Counted from the stretch's first letter, positions 9,331 through 19,625 are shown. The stretch: 64,000 nt of DNA from Vibrio sp. 10N.286.49.B1 (GCF_002873335.1 NZ_MCUW01000078.1:152887-216886), one strand, 5' to 3'. Notes: generated from the sequence alone by a model not told the origin. Numbers and translations are program-made.

Positions 9331-10590
9331 TTAAGCCTCTTGCTTTTGTAGCTGAGATTCTTGCGCTTCTTCTTCAACCAGTGCGTCAACAATAACCGCA
9401 CACGCTGCATCACCGGTGATGTTCAATGCGGTACGAATCATGTCGAAGATTCGGTCAAGAGCAAAGAGTAGTGGTAGACCTTCAATAGGAATGCCCGCTG
9501 CAAGTAGTACGGCAACAACGAGGAATGAAGGACCAGGGACGCCAGCTTGACCAACAGCACCCAGTGTCGACGTTACGATGATCGCCACGTACGCACCCAT
9601 CGATAAGTCGATGTTGAACAGTTGTGCAAAGAAGATAGCAACAAGGCCATAGTAAATCGCGTTACCTGACATGTTGATTGTTGCGCCTAGCGGCAGAACA
9701 AAAGAAGCCGTAGAGTTTTTAACGCCAAGCTCTTTCTCAACCGTATCCATAGTCACAGGCAGTGTTGCCATTGAAGAGGCCGTAGAGAGTGCAACGGCTT
9801 GCGGTTTCTTCATTGCGCTAAGGAATTTTTTCGCTGATGTTTTTGTGAAGAGTTGAATGAGTAGCGGGTACACCACAAAACCAAACACTAAAATCGCAGC
9901 GATATAGACAACAAATAGTTTGAATACGACCATCAATGCGCCGAAACCAAAGGTGCCAACAGCTTCAGCCATTAGACCAAATACACCAATTGGTGCAATG
10001 ATCATGACTTTGTTGATCATCCAAACCATGACATCAACAATCGCGTTGACACCGTTAAGCAATGGGTCACGGCGATTTGCTGTTAGCTTTGATAGGCCAA
10101 TGCCAAAGAATAAGCAGAAAACAAGAATCTGCAGGATGTTCGCTTCATTTAGTGACTGAAAAACGTTAGTTGGGATCATACCGGTTAGGGTTGCCCAGAA
10201 AGAGGGTAGGTCACCTTTAGCGGCATACTCGGTCGAGAACATACCTTCGATACCAGCTGTATCGATGTTAACACCTGGTTCAAACACTTCGCCCATGAAA
10301 AGGGCAAGAGCAACGGCTAATGCAGACGTTAAACCAAAGAATGCCAGTGTCGTGATGCCCACTTTACCGGCATTACTACTATTACCAAGCCCTGCAGCGC
10401 CAGATATAAGCGCAACGGCAACGAGTGGAATCACGAGCATTTTAATTAGATTGATAAAAATGGTACCAAGCGGTGCAAACATTGCTGCAGTTTCACCCAT
10501 CATGGCACCAACGAGAGTACCTAAGATCATCGCGATGACAACTTGGACTCCGATGTTTTTTAGTAATGACTTGTCTTTTAACACTTCCAT
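9331..10590 (-). CDS. Sodium/proton-dicarboxylate or glutamate symporter (DAACS family)
   Basis: About 419 residues from the ATG at 10590, or 434 if a GTG at 10635 is used. The family N-terminus (KNIGVQVVIAMILGTLVGAMMG) begins just after 10590, but AGAGG is only 2 bases before that ATG, so the exact start is uncertain. There are eight or more hydrophobic segments, a serine-rich reentrant hairpin (ALSTASSMATLP), the NMSGNAIYYG segment and a second hairpin with the conserved DRIFDMIRTALNITGDA helix. These are the substrate- and sodium-binding parts of the GltP/GltT/DctA family. The natural substrate (glutamate, aspartate or C4-dicarboxylate) cannot be told. Confidence 0.92.
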   Translation of the reverse strand: MEVLKDKSLLKNIGVQVVIAMILGTLVGAMMGETAAMFAPLGTIFINLIKMLVIPLVAVALISGAAGLGNSSNAGKVGITTLAFFGLTSALAVALALFMGEVFEPGVNIDTAGIEGMFSTEYAAKGDLPSFWATLTGMIPTNVFQSLNEANILQILVFCLFFGIGLSKLTANRRDPLLNGVNAIVDVMVWMINKVMIIAPIGVFGLMAEAVGTFGFGALMVVFKLFVVYIAAILVFGFVVYPLLIQLFTKTSAKKFLSAMKKPQAVALSTASSMATLPVTMDTVEKELGVKNSTASFVLPLGATINMSGNAIYYGLVAIFFAQLFNIDLSMGAYVAIIVTSTLGAVGQAGVPGPSFLVVAVLLAAGIPIEGLPLLFALDRIFDMIRTALNITGDAACAVIVDALVEEEAQESQLQKQEA

Positions 10591-10847
10591 AACCTCTGTG
10601 CTGTAAAAATTTAATATCCCAGTATAGTCTTCCACTTGAACGGAAGATGGCAGACTAATATTTCGATTGATTTTTTACACTTTATTAGCACTCATAGCAA
10701 CCGTTAGAAATCGATTAGTGCAGAAAACTGCACAAAATAGAGTTCGATTGCTGATAAACCCGCCAATAGCAAACGTTTGCGCCTGGGGTTTGGTATGTTT
10801 CGACTGTTGTGTATAGAGAGTGTCAATATTTCAACAGGATGCGGATG

Positions 10848-10880
10848 TAAAAAAAAAGTTGCACAAAGTGCAACTTTTTA
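10848..10880 (-). terminator. trp operon terminator
   Basis: Stem GTTGCAC/GTGCAAC with an AAA loop. On the minus strand it is followed by at least seven U, and it lies about 25 bases past the trpA stop. Confidence 0.9.
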
Positions 10881-10899
10881 AAGGATGTTATTAGGCAGG

Positions 10900-11706
10900 T
10901 TAGCGCTGAGTTGCTGCTTTCATTGATGCAACAAATTCGCTTAATTCTAATAGCAATTGTGGCGGGTTTTCTAGGTTGCGCTCAATGATTTTTACGACGG
11001 CAGAACCAGAAATCGCACCCGCAGCGCCAGCATTCAGTGCTTCTTTCACTTGTTGCGGTTCTGAGATACCAAACCCAAGCAACGACGGAGGGGCATCGTG
11101 TTTAGTGAGTTTGTCCAATTGGGTCGTCATTGGCATGTTTGCTTTGGTTTCAGTACCGGTAACGCCTGAACGAGACAGTAGGTAAGTATAACCGCCACCA
11201 AGTTGTGCAACTTGTTTGATTGTTTCTTCGGTTGCCGTTGGTGGGGCAATGAAGATTGGGTGCACGCCATGCTTGTGCGCCGCTGCAACAAACTCTTTGC
11301 TTTCCCCTGTAGGAACATCGGCAATAAGTACGGAATCAACCCCGACAGCGGCACATTCTTGATAAAACGCATCAATGCCTTTTGAGTACACTAAGTTCGC
11401 ATACATCAGCAAGCCTATAGGCAGTTCAGGGTATTTCGCTCGAATTTTCGCGATTAACTCGAAGCAAATAGTGGGGGTGGTCTTTGCTTCTAATGCGCGA
11501 ATGTTCGCACCTTGAATCGTTGGGCCATCGGCTTGAGGATCGGAAAACGGCATACCTAACTCAAGTGCGTCAGCCCCTGAGTCAACCAAGGTTTCCATGA
11601 TTTTCAGAGATAGCTCAGGGCTAGGATCACCGATGGTAACAAAAGGAACAAACGCGCCTTGTTGTTTTGCTGAAAGGCGACGGAACAGTTCTTGATAACG
11701 GTCCAT
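10900..11706 (-). CDS. trpA: Tryptophan synthase alpha subunit
   Basis: 268 residues, full length. TrpA cleaves indole-3-glycerol phosphate to indole, which is channelled to TrpB. The catalytic Glu lies in [15 protein letters not shown] (near residue 50) and the Asp in the same stretch; [11 protein letters not shown] and [10 protein letters not shown] form the phosphate site. Its ATG overlaps the trpB stop by one base (TAATG), which points to translational coupling and equal subunit supply. Confidence 0.98.
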   Translation of the reverse strand: MDRYQELFRRLSAKQQGAFVPFVTIGDPSPELSLKIMETLVDSGADALELGMPFSDPQADGPTIQGANIRALEAKTTPTICFELIAKIRAKYPELPIGLLMYANLVYSKGIDAFYQECAAVGVDSVLIADVPTGESKEFVAAAHKHGVHPIFIAPPTATEETIKQVAQLGGGYTYLLSRSGVTGTETKANMPMTTQLDKLTKHDAPPSLLGFGISEPQQVKEALNAGAAGAISGSAVVKIIERNLENPPQLLLELSEFVASMKAATQR

Positions 11707-12896
11707 TATAGCACTCCTTTTTCTTTCAAAATATCATGTACCGTAAAGATGTCTTTGTCGCCACGGCCTGATAGGTTGACGACAAGTAGTTGTTCTTTTT
11801 CTGGCTCGTTATGTGCCATCTGAAGTGCATAAGCAAGCGCATGGGATGATTCGAGAGCAGGTATAATGCCTTCTTGACGGGCAAGAAGTTGGAATGCCTC
11901 CAATGCTTCGTCATCGGTGATAGCACCATATTCAGCACGGCCGATTGCGTTTAAATGCGCATGCTGTGGACCTACTGATGGGAAGTCTAAGCCAGCCGAT
12001 ACAGAATAAGACTCTTCGATTTGGCCATGAGGGTCTTGCATAAGCGGTGCCTTCATTCCAAAGAATATACCGGTTGTACCATGCTTCAACGGTGCACCAT
12101 GTTGGTCGGTATCAATACCCAAACCAGCAGGCTCAACACCGATAAGGCGAACATTTTCTTCTTCGATGAAATCTGCAAACATACCGATGGCATTTGAACC
12201 CCCACCCACACAGGCGATGACGGCGTCGGGTAGGCGGCCTTCACGTGCCAAGATTTGGTGTTTTGTTTCTTCACCAATCATGCGTTGAAATTCTCGCACG
12301 ATGGTTGGGAACGGGTGTGGACCTGCGGCAGTGCCGAGGAGGTAATGCGCCTCTTCATAGCTTGCTGACCAGTCGCGTAGCGCCTCATTACAGGCGTCTT
12401 TTAGCGTGGAAGAACCAGAGTGAACCGGAATCACTTCAGCGCCCATCAACCGCATGCGAAATACATTCGGGCTTTGACGTTCAACATCTTTAGCACCCAT
12501 GTAAACGCGGCATTTGAGGCCGAGCAGCGCACATGCCAGTGCGGTTGCGACGCCGTGCTGGCCGGCGCCAGTTTCTGCAATGATTTCTTTTTTGCCCATA
12601 CGCTTAGCTAGCAAGGCTTGGCCAAGTACTTGGTTGGTTTTGTGCGCGCCACCGTGCAATAAATCTTCTCGTTTTAGGTACAGTTTGGTTTTTGTGCCTT
12701 TCGTGAGGTTTCTTGTCAATGTCAGAGCGGTTGGACGACCTGCATACTCTTGCAATAAGCCCATGAATTCAGCTTGGAACTCGGGATCATCCTGTGCATC
12801 GATAAAGGCTTGTTCAAGTTGATCAAGCGCTGGTACAAGAATTTGTGGAACAAATTGCCCACCATATTCGCCAAAATAGGCATCCAGTTTCGCCAT
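11706..12896 (-). CDS. trpB: Tryptophan synthase beta subunit
   Basis: 396 residues. It is the PLP enzyme that joins indole and serine. The Schiff-base lysine is Lys86 in GGAHKTNQ, and the PLP phosphate loop GGGSNAIG is present. The start [18 protein letters not shown] is typical of the family. It follows trpCF after 49 bases and overlaps trpA by one base. Confidence 0.98.
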   Translation of the reverse strand: MAKLDAYFGEYGGQFVPQILVPALDQLEQAFIDAQDDPEFQAEFMGLLQEYAGRPTALTLTRNLTKGTKTKLYLKREDLLHGGAHKTNQVLGQALLAKRMGKKEIIAETGAGQHGVATALACALLGLKCRVYMGAKDVERQSPNVFRMRLMGAEVIPVHSGSSTLKDACNEALRDWSASYEEAHYLLGTAAGPHPFPTIVREFQRMIGEETKHQILAREGRLPDAVIACVGGGSNAIGMFADFIEEENVRLIGVEPAGLGIDTDQHGAPLKHGTTGIFFGMKAPLMQDPHGQIEESYSVSAGLDFPSVGPQHAHLNAIGRAEYGAITDDEALEAFQLLARQEGIIPALESSHALAYALQMAHNEPEKEQLLVVNLSGRGDKDIFTVHDILKEKGVL

Positions 12897-12945
12897 GGTA
12901 GTGTCCTCTTAATTAATTTTGGTTATACCCGCAGGTGAGCAAGTA

Positions 12946-14310
12946 TTAGTAATCTCTAATTAGTGTAAATGCTTGGCTTAGCTTGTTGGCGTCTTTTTTC
13001 CCTGGCGCTGATTCCACGCCGGAGTTTAGGTCGAGCCCAATGCAGCCTAACTGGCTCGCTTCTTTGATGTTATCCGGAGACAACCCACCAGCGAGCATGA
13101 TGTTGTTTGTGTTGTGAAGTAACTGCCAGTCGAAGCGTTGACCCGTACCGCCGGTTTGGTTGCCGACCTGAGCATCCAATAGATGGCGGTCGACATCTAT
13201 TGCAGAAAAGTCAGGTAGGGCATCTTTCACGCCGTGAGCTTTCCAGATTGCGATGTCGGATTGGAGCTGCGCTCGCAATGCCTCGACATAGGCTTGGTCT
13301 TCGTCACCATGCAATTGCACCGCTGATAAGCCTAGTTCGTTAGCCGTATTTGCCACCACTTCTGTAGTGTGGTTTTGAAACACGCCAACAAATTCAAGTG
13401 GCGCACCACTCATCACCATTCTTGCCGATTCAAAGTCGACGTAGCGTGGCGATTTTTCAACGAAGATAAGGCCTCCTTTTACTGCACCCGCCTGATAGGC
13501 TTTTGCAGCGTCATCGGCGTGCGTCAAGCCGCACACCTTGTTTTCACCGAGTAGCACTTTTCTCACGGCCAGTTCTAGGTTGTCTTCTGCCATTAGCGAG
13601 CTACCTATTAGGAAGCCATTTGCATAGTGAGATAAATCGCGTACTTGTTGATGATTATAGATGCCAGACTCAGAAATAATGATCGTGCCTTCCGGAAGGC
13701 TTGGCGCAAGCTCTTTCGTTCGTTCAAGGTTTACAGACAAGTCACGTAGGTTACGATTATTAATACCGACGACACGAGCTTGTAGGTTGATCGCACGCTC
13801 TAGTTCTGCTTCATTACTTACTTCAGTAAGAATACCGAGATTAAGTGACTCCGCGACAGCGGCGAGTTCACGGTACTCTTCATCGCTAAGGACCGATAGC
13901 ATCAATAAAATAGCATCGGCTTTGTAGTGACGCGCGAGGTAGACTTGGTAGCTATCGACCATGAAATCTTTACAGATGACCGGTTGCGTTACTTGGCTGC
14001 GTACCTGTGGCAAAAAGTCAAAGTTACCTTGGAAGTACTTTTCATCAGTCAGGACAGAGATGGCACTTGCATGGTTATTGTATACCGATGCAATGTAATC
14101 AAGATCGAAGTCTTCTCGAATCAATCCCTTAGAAGGTGAGGCTTTCTTGCACTCTAGAATGAACACGGTCTTTCCTGTTGACAGTGCATCATAGAAGTGG
14201 CGATCTGATGGTTCCAATTGCGCTTGAAAGCTTGCAAGTGGTTGTGACTGTTTGCGGGCTTCAACCCAGACTCGTTTATCTTCGACGATTTTTGCTAGTA
14301 CCGTTTCCAT
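12946..14310 (-). CDS. trpCF: Bifunctional TrpC-TrpF (indole-glycerol-phosphate synthase / PRA isomerase)
   Basis: 454 residues, the fused form found in enterobacteria and vibrios. Residues 1 to about 255 are the IGPS barrel (ILECKKASPSKGLIR, VICKDF, GINNRNLRDL, IISESGI). Residues about 256-454 are the phosphoribosylanthranilate isomerase barrel (KVCGLTHADDA, VQLHGDED, LAGGLSPDNI, LDLNSGVE). It catalyses two consecutive steps of tryptophan synthesis. It follows trpD after 16 bases. Confidence 0.98.
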   Translation of the reverse strand: METVLAKIVEDKRVWVEARKQSQPLASFQAQLEPSDRHFYDALSTGKTVFILECKKASPSKGLIREDFDLDYIASVYNNHASAISVLTDEKYFQGNFDFLPQVRSQVTQPVICKDFMVDSYQVYLARHYKADAILLMLSVLSDEEYRELAAVAESLNLGILTEVSNEAELERAINLQARVVGINNRNLRDLSVNLERTKELAPSLPEGTIIISESGIYNHQQVRDLSHYANGFLIGSSLMAEDNLELAVRKVLLGENKVCGLTHADDAAKAYQAGAVKGGLIFVEKSPRYVDFESARMVMSGAPLEFVGVFQNHTTEVVANTANELGLSAVQLHGDEDQAYVEALRAQLQSDIAIWKAHGVKDALPDFSAIDVDRHLLDAQVGNQTGGTGQRFDWQLLHNTNNIMLAGGLSPDNIKEASQLGCIGLDLNSGVESAPGKKDANKLSQAFTLIRDY

Positions 14311-14326
14311 TCCTAGTTCCTATTTC

Positions 14327-15325
14327 TTAACCGCGCGCAGCGAGTTGTTTAACGAGTTCGTAAGCCTTGCCTGAATTCATCGCATCAATGGCTTGTTGAG
14401 CGTTGGCTTTTAAATCATCAAAGCCAAAAAGCTTCATTAGAAGTGCCACGTTAACCGCGACCGCGCCGAGTTGAGCTTCTGTACCTTTTCCGGTCAGCAT
14501 GTCGGTGATGATGGCTCTATTTTCTTCTGGCTCGCCACCCTTGATAGCCTCAAGAGGATGTGGATTCACACCAAAATCTTCAGGTGTTAATGTGTACTCC
14601 GTGATGACGCCATCTTTAATTTCAGCGACTAACGTTTCGCCATGTATGGCGACCTCATCTAAGCCGCTACCATGAACAACGGCAGCACGCTTCATACCCA
14701 TTTGTAACATGGTCTCCGCTATTGGGCGAACCAGTTTTGCGTCATATACGCCCATCAGCTCTATATTTGGACGAGCTGGATTGATGAGTGGTCCTAAGAT
14801 ATTAAAGATCGTGCGTGTTTTCATGGTTTGACGTACTGGCATCGCATGCTTAACGCCGCCGTGATACTGAGGTGCAAATAGAAAAGCGACACCAATATCA
14901 TCCACTGCCTTGCGTGTATCTTCTGGGCTCATTGCCAGATTGATACCAAAGGAATCAAGTAAGTCGGATGAACCTGACTTGCTTGATACCCCTCGATTGC
15001 CGTGTTTTGCAACCTTAAGCCCACATGCCGCCGCCACAAATGCCGCTGTCGTGGAAATATTAATCGTGTTTGCGCCATCGCCACCCGTGCCTACGATGTC
15101 GGCAAAGTCATAGTCGGGGCGAGGGAAAGCGTTAGCATTGGCGAGCAGAGCTTTCGCTGCGCCAGCTATCTCGTCGGGTGTTTCGCCCTTTATTTTTAAC
15201 GCGGTTAACGCTGCTGCCATCAAAATAGGGTCAAGTTCGCCTTTGATAATGGTATCAAACAACTGTTGGCTTTCTTCTTGACTCAGTGATTGCTGGTCAT
15301 AAAGCTTATTAATGATATTTTCCAT
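14327..15325 (-). CDS. trpD: Anthranilate phosphoribosyltransferase
   Basis: 332 residues. It transfers phosphoribosyl from PRPP to anthranilate. The glycine-rich PRPP loop DIVGTGGDGANTINIST, the KHGNRGVSSKSGSSD segment and the metal-site DE of LDEVAIHGET are all present. Here trpD is separate from trpG, unlike the fused trpGD of E. coli. There are 34 bases between trpG and trpD. Confidence 0.98.
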   Translation of the reverse strand: MENIINKLYDQQSLSQEESQQLFDTIIKGELDPILMAAALTALKIKGETPDEIAGAAKALLANANAFPRPDYDFADIVGTGGDGANTINISTTAAFVAAACGLKVAKHGNRGVSSKSGSSDLLDSFGINLAMSPEDTRKAVDDIGVAFLFAPQYHGGVKHAMPVRQTMKTRTIFNILGPLINPARPNIELMGVYDAKLVRPIAETMLQMGMKRAAVVHGSGLDEVAIHGETLVAEIKDGVITEYTLTPEDFGVNPHPLEAIKGGEPEENRAIITDMLTGKGTEAQLGAVAVNVALLMKLFGFDDLKANAQQAIDAMNSGKAYELVKQLAARG

Positions 15326-15359
15326 AATTACGATGCCTTAAATTCGTTGAGTTGTTTGA

Positions 15360-15983
15360 TTAACGCAATGGGTGCGCGCGAGCCCATTCGATGGCGTTAG
15401 CAAGTAACGTCGCACCATGGGTGGTCATAATGGACTCTGGGTGAAATTGAAAGCCACACACGCGGTCTTGTTCGTTAGCAATCGACATGACCAAACCATC
15501 GACTTGCGCCGTCACCTCAAGACTATCGGGAACATGGGTCGCGACCAATGAGTGGTAGCGAGCAATCGCCAGTGGAGAAGGCAGTCCTTGATAAATCGCA
15601 TGATTGTCATGCGCCATCATGGAAATTTTGCCATGCAGAATCTCACCCGCACCAGCGACCGTACCACCATAAGCTTCTACAAGAGCTTGGTGACCAAGGC
15701 AGATACCGATCATCGGCACTTGCCCCTTGAGTTGTTGAATGAGTGCTGGCATGCAACCTGCGTCAGAGGGCGCACCGGGGCCTGGCGATAAAACAACCAC
15801 GGCGTTATCAAGTTGAAGCACTGCTTGTGCGATGGTTTCTGCCGAGATGTGGTTTCGATAGATGGTGACATTATGGCCAAGGCTTCGAAACTGATCGACA
15901 AGGTTGTAGGTGAATGAGTCGAAATTATCGACAAACACGATATTGGCGCAATGTGCGGGTGTCGCATTGGAAGTCATGTTCAT
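15360..15983 (-). CDS. trpG: Anthranilate synthase glutamine amidotransferase subunit
   Basis: 207 residues of a class I glutamine amidotransferase. The catalytic triad is visible: Cys in GICLGHQALVEAYGG, and His and Glu in FQFHPES. It supplies ammonia to TrpE. The ATG at 15983 has AGGAG about 9 bases upstream, and that motif overlaps the trpE stop codon. The N-terminus carries roughly a dozen residues before the core VFVDNFDSFTYNLVDQFR, slightly longer than usual. Confidence 0.97.
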   Translation of the reverse strand: MNMTSNATPAHCANIVFVDNFDSFTYNLVDQFRSLGHNVTIYRNHISAETIAQAVLQLDNAVVVLSPGPGAPSDAGCMPALIQQLKGQVPMIGICLGHQALVEAYGGTVAGAGEILHGKISMMAHDNHAIYQGLPSPLAIARYHSLVATHVPDSLEVTAQVDGLVMSIANEQDRVCGFQFHPESIMTTHGATLLANAIEWARAHPLR

Positions 15984-15989
15984 ACGTTA

Positions 15990-17555
15990 CTACTCCTGAT
16001 GCGCAGTTTTGATGGCAGAGATAACCGCTTGGGCCTTGCCGCGTGTTTCGTCAGCCTCAGCTTGTGGGTCGGAATCGAATACCACTCCGGCGCCAGCTTG
16101 GACTTGTGCAATACCGTTCTCAACATACGCTGAGCGGATGACGATACAGGTATCCATGTCGCCAATACCATTCATGTAACCAACCGCGCCGCCGTAGCTG
16201 CCGCGTGTTTGCTGTTCTACTTGACGAATAAGCTGCATTGCTCGGATTTTCGGTGCGCCTGTTAAGGTGCCCATATTCATACAAGCTTGGTAGGCGTGAA
16301 GGGCATCGAGGTCAAGTCGCAACTGACCGACAACCCTTGAGACTAAGTGCATGACATGGCTGTAACGGTCGGTTTGCAGCAGGCTGGCGACATGACGTGT
16401 GCCTGGTTCGGAGATTCTAGCCACATCATTGCGAGCTAAATCAACCAGCATCATGTGCTCAGCGTTCTCTTTCATGTCACAGCGCAACTCTAGTTCCATA
16501 CGGCTATCGAGATCTTTGTTAATTGAACCGTCAGGGTTTTTACCACGGCGTCGCGTACCGGCGATTGGGTAGATTTCGATTTGGTTGCTTTGTGAACAGT
16601 ATTTTAGGGCGCTCTCAGGAGAGGCACCAAATAACGTAAACAGCTCATCTTGCATATAAAACATGTAAGGGCTTGGGTTGCTTCTCTTCAGCTCTTTATA
16701 CGCCACTAATGGCGATGGGCACGGGAGTGTAAATCGGCGTGACGGAACGACTTGAAAGATGTCACCACGCACGACGTATTCTTTTAGGTCTCTAACCGTT
16801 TGGCAAAAGTCTTCATCGGAGACGCTGGCGACTTCTTGGTTATCAGTGACCTTGATGGCAGTCGGCAAGGCTTTGAGGTTGTCACATTGTGTGCTGATGT
16901 CACTCATTCTTTTACGAATGCGCGCGAGTTCATCGTCATCATGGTTAAACAAGGTAGTTTGCAGTTCGCATGACTTCTTCTGATGATCAACAACCAATAA
17001 GCTTTCCGCCACATAAAACACGTAGTCGGGGCATTGGTTCGATTGGGTCGCATCGCCAAGAGGTTCAAATTGTGCCACGAGGTCATAGGCAAAAAGGCCA
17101 CCCATGAAAATCGCATTTTTGTTCAGTCCAGTTATATCAAAGCTGTGTTGCACTAACCGAAGTGCGTCAAATGAAGATGCTTCTCGAAGCCTTGAGTCTT
17201 CGTCAAGTTGATCGTTCGGCATTTCAAAATGAACGATTAGCTCACTTGGTTTTAAAATGTGTCGGATATCAGAAGAAAGATTGCCTGCGAGTATCTCTAG
17301 CAAGTTTTCGCCATTCGTGGTGAGTGCTTCATAGCGAACGATATGACCCTCACAGACGATACGAACCGCAGAGTCCACAATAAGCAAACTTTGCAGGTCT
17401 TGCTTCGATTCGATCTCGGCTGACTCAAGGAGTAGGCTGTCGGTCTTGTTTTCACAAAGTGTATGAAACAGCTTTGTCGGGTCTTTCGCGTACGGTACTT
17501 GTAATGAAAGCACCTCTAGACGACCTTGTTTTTGAATTGTAATGGCTTTGTTCAC
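15990..17555 (-). CDS. trpE: Anthranilate synthase component I
   Basis: 521 residues. It converts chorismate to anthranilate, with ammonia from TrpG. The chorismate-binding C-terminal half carries GDIFQVVPSRRF, AGTRRRGKNPDGS and GAPKIRAMQLI, and the N-terminal LLLESAE segment is the tryptophan feedback site. It is the first structural gene after the leader and attenuator. A 6-base gap separates it from trpG. Confidence 0.98.
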   Translation of the reverse strand: MNKAITIQKQGRLEVLSLQVPYAKDPTKLFHTLCENKTDSLLLESAEIESKQDLQSLLIVDSAVRIVCEGHIVRYEALTTNGENLLEILAGNLSSDIRHILKPSELIVHFEMPNDQLDEDSRLREASSFDALRLVQHSFDITGLNKNAIFMGGLFAYDLVAQFEPLGDATQSNQCPDYVFYVAESLLVVDHQKKSCELQTTLFNHDDDELARIRKRMSDISTQCDNLKALPTAIKVTDNQEVASVSDEDFCQTVRDLKEYVVRGDIFQVVPSRRFTLPCPSPLVAYKELKRSNPSPYMFYMQDELFTLFGASPESALKYCSQSNQIEIYPIAGTRRRGKNPDGSINKDLDSRMELELRCDMKENAEHMMLVDLARNDVARISEPGTRHVASLLQTDRYSHVMHLVSRVVGQLRLDLDALHAYQACMNMGTLTGAPKIRAMQLIRQVEQQTRGSYGGAVGYMNGIGDMDTCIVIRSAYVENGIAQVQAGAGVVFDSDPQAEADETRGKAQAVISAIKTAHQE

Positions 17556-17674
17556 AAAACCTCCTCTTAATCTTCAATCTGTCCATGCAACAATTGTGTT
17601 CCATACTCGCACAATTAAAACGTTTGCCCAACGTTGAATCTGTCCAAATTGCCGCATAGTTAATCAGTTAAACC

Positions 17675-17707
17675 AAAAAATAAAAAAGCCCACTCGTTTG
17701 AGTGGGC
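17675..17707 (-). terminator. trp attenuator
   Basis: On the minus strand, an 8-bp GC-rich stem (GCCCACTC / GAGTGGGC, 17688-17707) with a 4-base loop is followed by UUUUUUAUUUUUU. The AGTGGGCT at about 17744-17751, at the end of the leader peptide gene, can pair with the AGCCCACT arm of this stem, which would be the antiterminator. This is the normal logic of trp attenuation. Confidence 0.92.
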
Positions 17708-17729
17708 TAGTATTAAATCTACTTGTTTT

Positions 17730-17840
17730 TTACGCACGTAAAAAAGCCCACTTGGAATGACTCCATGTGCGCCACCAATCACCAACAGAGCGTTGAACGC
17801 TGATTTGGGGTTTTTGGATTGGTTGAATTTCTTGTACCAT
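17730..17840 (-). CDS. trpL: trp leader peptide
   Basis: 36 residues starting at the ATG at 17840 and ending with TAA at 17732-17730. Trp lies at positions 22, 23, 26 and 31 (GDWWRTWSHSKWAF), including a tandem pair. A ribosome stalled on the Trp codons when charged tRNA-Trp is scarce would allow the antiterminator to form, and translation to the end favours the attenuator. A longer overlapping frame that starts 8 bases earlier (17848) reads through the attenuator, has few Trp residues and is rejected. Confidence 0.9.
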   Translation of the reverse strand: MVQEIQPIQKPQISVQRSVGDWWRTWSHSKWAFLRA

Positions 17841-17865
17841 ACGTGCATTACTCTTAATTTTTACC

Positions 17866-17886
17866 TGCGTACTAGTTAACTAGTTC
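17866..17886 (-). promoter_or_regulatory. TrpR operator
   Basis: The 21 bases read on the minus strand contain GAACTAGTTAACTAGTACGC, a near-perfect palindrome that matches the E. coli trp operator as I know it. It covers the -10 region of the trp promoter, so TrpR with bound tryptophan would block RNA polymerase. Confidence 0.93.
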
Positions 17887-17902
17887 ATAGCATTAAAGTC
17901 AA
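17874..17902 (-). promoter_or_regulatory. trp operon promoter
   Basis: A -35 TTGACT (17902-17897) and a -10 TTAACT (17879-17874) are separated by 17 bases, the same layout as the E. coli trp promoter. The divergent rnm gene starts only 18 bases beyond the -35. Confidence 0.85.
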
Positions 17903-17919
17903 CCAATATTATAAATAAA

Positions 17920-18792
17920 ATGAAGATAGATCTGCACAGTCACACTACCGCATCGGATGGGCGATTATCCGTCGAAGCGCTTCTAGAACGAGCGATCGAG
18001 TTTAACGTAAAAATCATCGCGATTACTGATCACGATACGTTAGATGCGTTGCCTGAAGCTCACCGGCTGATTGAGGCGCGTCAACTACCCATTGAGCTTG
18101 TCAATGGCATTGAAATTTCAACGGTATGGCAAAATAAAGATATTCATGTGGTGGGCCTTGGTGTCGATATGAATAACCCTCATTTGTTGTCTTTAATTGA
18201 AGCGCAAAAGGCACGACGCGCCGAGCGCGCTGAACTGATGGCGGAACGATTGGAAAAGGCAACTCGACCAGGTGTGCTTGAAGAAGTAAAAGCCATCGCC
18301 GATGGTGCACCAATAACACGTTCTCATTTTGCTAAATGGATTGTTGAGCACGGTTATGCCAAGAATATGCAGCAGGTGTTCAAGAAATATTTAACGAGAA
18401 ATAACACCGGTTATGTACCGCCCAACTGGTGTTTGATCAGTGATGCCGTCGAGGCCATTCATCAGGCTGGTGGGGTCGCTGTCCTGGCTCATCCCGGTCG
18501 TTATCAACTTACGGCCAAGTGGCTCAAGCGTTTGCTCGCCGCTTTCTCTGAAGCGAATGGTGATGCTATGGAAGTCGCTTTGCCACAACAAAGTATGCAA
18601 GAAAGGCGCAACCTTGCAGATTATGCGATACAATACAATCTATTAGCTTCGCAAGGTTCGGACTTTCATTATCCATCACCTTGGACCGAGCTTGGCCGTA
18701 ATTTATGGCTGCCATCTGGTGTCGAACCGGTATGGGATAGACTGTCTTTACAAACGGCAACGACGCTTGAAAGTCAGAGTGCCGAAAAATAG
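17920..18792 (+). CDS. rnm: PHP-domain phosphoesterase / RNase AM
   Basis: 290 residues. The PHP metal-site motifs are visible: [13 protein letters not shown] at the start, [28 protein letters not shown] and QGSDFH. The E. coli homologue (YciV, earlier called TrpH) is a 5'-3' exonuclease that trims rRNA 5' ends and acts on 3',5'-bisphosphonucleotides. It lies divergent to the trp operon, as in E. coli. Its ribosome-binding site is weak, and its promoter must overlap the trp control region. Confidence 0.92.
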   Translation: MKIDLHSHTTASDGRLSVEALLERAIEFNVKIIAITDHDTLDALPEAHRLIEARQLPIELVNGIEISTVWQNKDIHVVGLGVDMNNPHLLSLIEAQKARRAERAELMAERLEKATRPGVLEEVKAIADGAPITRSHFAKWIVEHGYAKNMQQVFKKYLTRNNTGYVPPNWCLISDAVEAIHQAGGVAVLAHPGRYQLTAKWLKRLLAAFSEANGDAMEVALPQQSMQERRNLADYAIQYNLLASQGSDFHYPSPWTELGRNLWLPSGVEPVWDRLSLQTATTLESQSAEK

Positions 18793-18862
18793 AATTATTT
18801 AAGCTCTTGATGTTGAACAACAAGGAAGGTTGTGACGAGAGTATTTAGCTGAAGGAATAACA

Positions 18863-19483
18863 ATGAGCCAATTTTTTTATGTACATCCAGACAACCCGCA
18901 AGCACGCTTGATCAGTCAAGCGGTGGCCATTATTCGAAACGGTGGTGTTGTCATTTACCCGACCGATTCAGGGTATGCACTTGGTTGTCAGCTTGAAAAT
19001 AAACAAGCCTTAGAACGTATTTGCCAGATTCGTCGTCTTGACGATAAGCATAATTTTACTTTGTTGTGTCGTGATCTTTCGGAAATCTCGTTGTATGCAC
19101 GAATGGACAATACTGCATTCCGATTGCTTAAAAGTAATACCCCAGGGCCTTATACCTTTATCTTTAAAGGGACTAAGGAAGTACCGCGTCGATTGATGAA
19201 TCCAAAGCGAAAAACGATTGGTATTCGAGTACCAGATAACCGAATCGCGTTGGACTTGCTGGAAGCTTTAGGTGAGCCACTCATGTCAACATCATTGATT
19301 TTGCCAGGCAGTGATGTCACCGAATCTGATCCTGAAGATATTCGAGATAAGCTTGAACACGCAGTTGATGTGATCTTAAACGGTGGTTATCTTGGTGAGC
19401 AACCTACGACGGTGATTGATTTTAGCGACGATGAAGCGAAAGTGCTCCGCTTAGGTGCAGGCGATTCCGCACCCTTTGAATAA
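18863..19483 (+). CDS. YciO/Sua5-family (threonylcarbamoyl-AMP synthase-like) protein
   Basis: 206 residues of a single YrdC-like domain (IYPTDSGYALGCQLENKQA near residues 32-50; KSNTPGPYTFIFKGT). TsaC and Sua5 make threonylcarbamoyl-AMP for the t6A base of tRNA. This member is closest in pattern to YciO, whose exact role is less clear. It lies between rnm and rluB in a conserved order, with AAGGAATAACA before the ATG. Confidence 0.88.
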   Translation: MSQFFYVHPDNPQARLISQAVAIIRNGGVVIYPTDSGYALGCQLENKQALERICQIRRLDDKHNFTLLCRDLSEISLYARMDNTAFRLLKSNTPGPYTFIFKGTKEVPRRLMNPKRKTIGIRVPDNRIALDLLEALGEPLMSTSLILPGSDVTESDPEDIRDKLEHAVDVILNGGYLGEQPTTVIDFSDDEAKVLRLGAGDSAPFE

Positions 19484-19625
19484 GCATCGAGTTGGGTATT
19501 GGTGTGACTTATCGCAAGAAATAGGGTGCTTCTGCACAATTTCTCTGCGATAATACGCGACCGCGATTTCAACGATCGCAATATCTGGTTTCGACGTCTG
19601 TGAAGACGACATTATAGGTAGGTAG

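Noticed and set aside
17660..17848. A 62-codon frame overlapping the trp leader
   Set aside because: It reads through the attenuator in the wrong frame. The 36-residue frame with the clustered Trp codons is the leader peptide.
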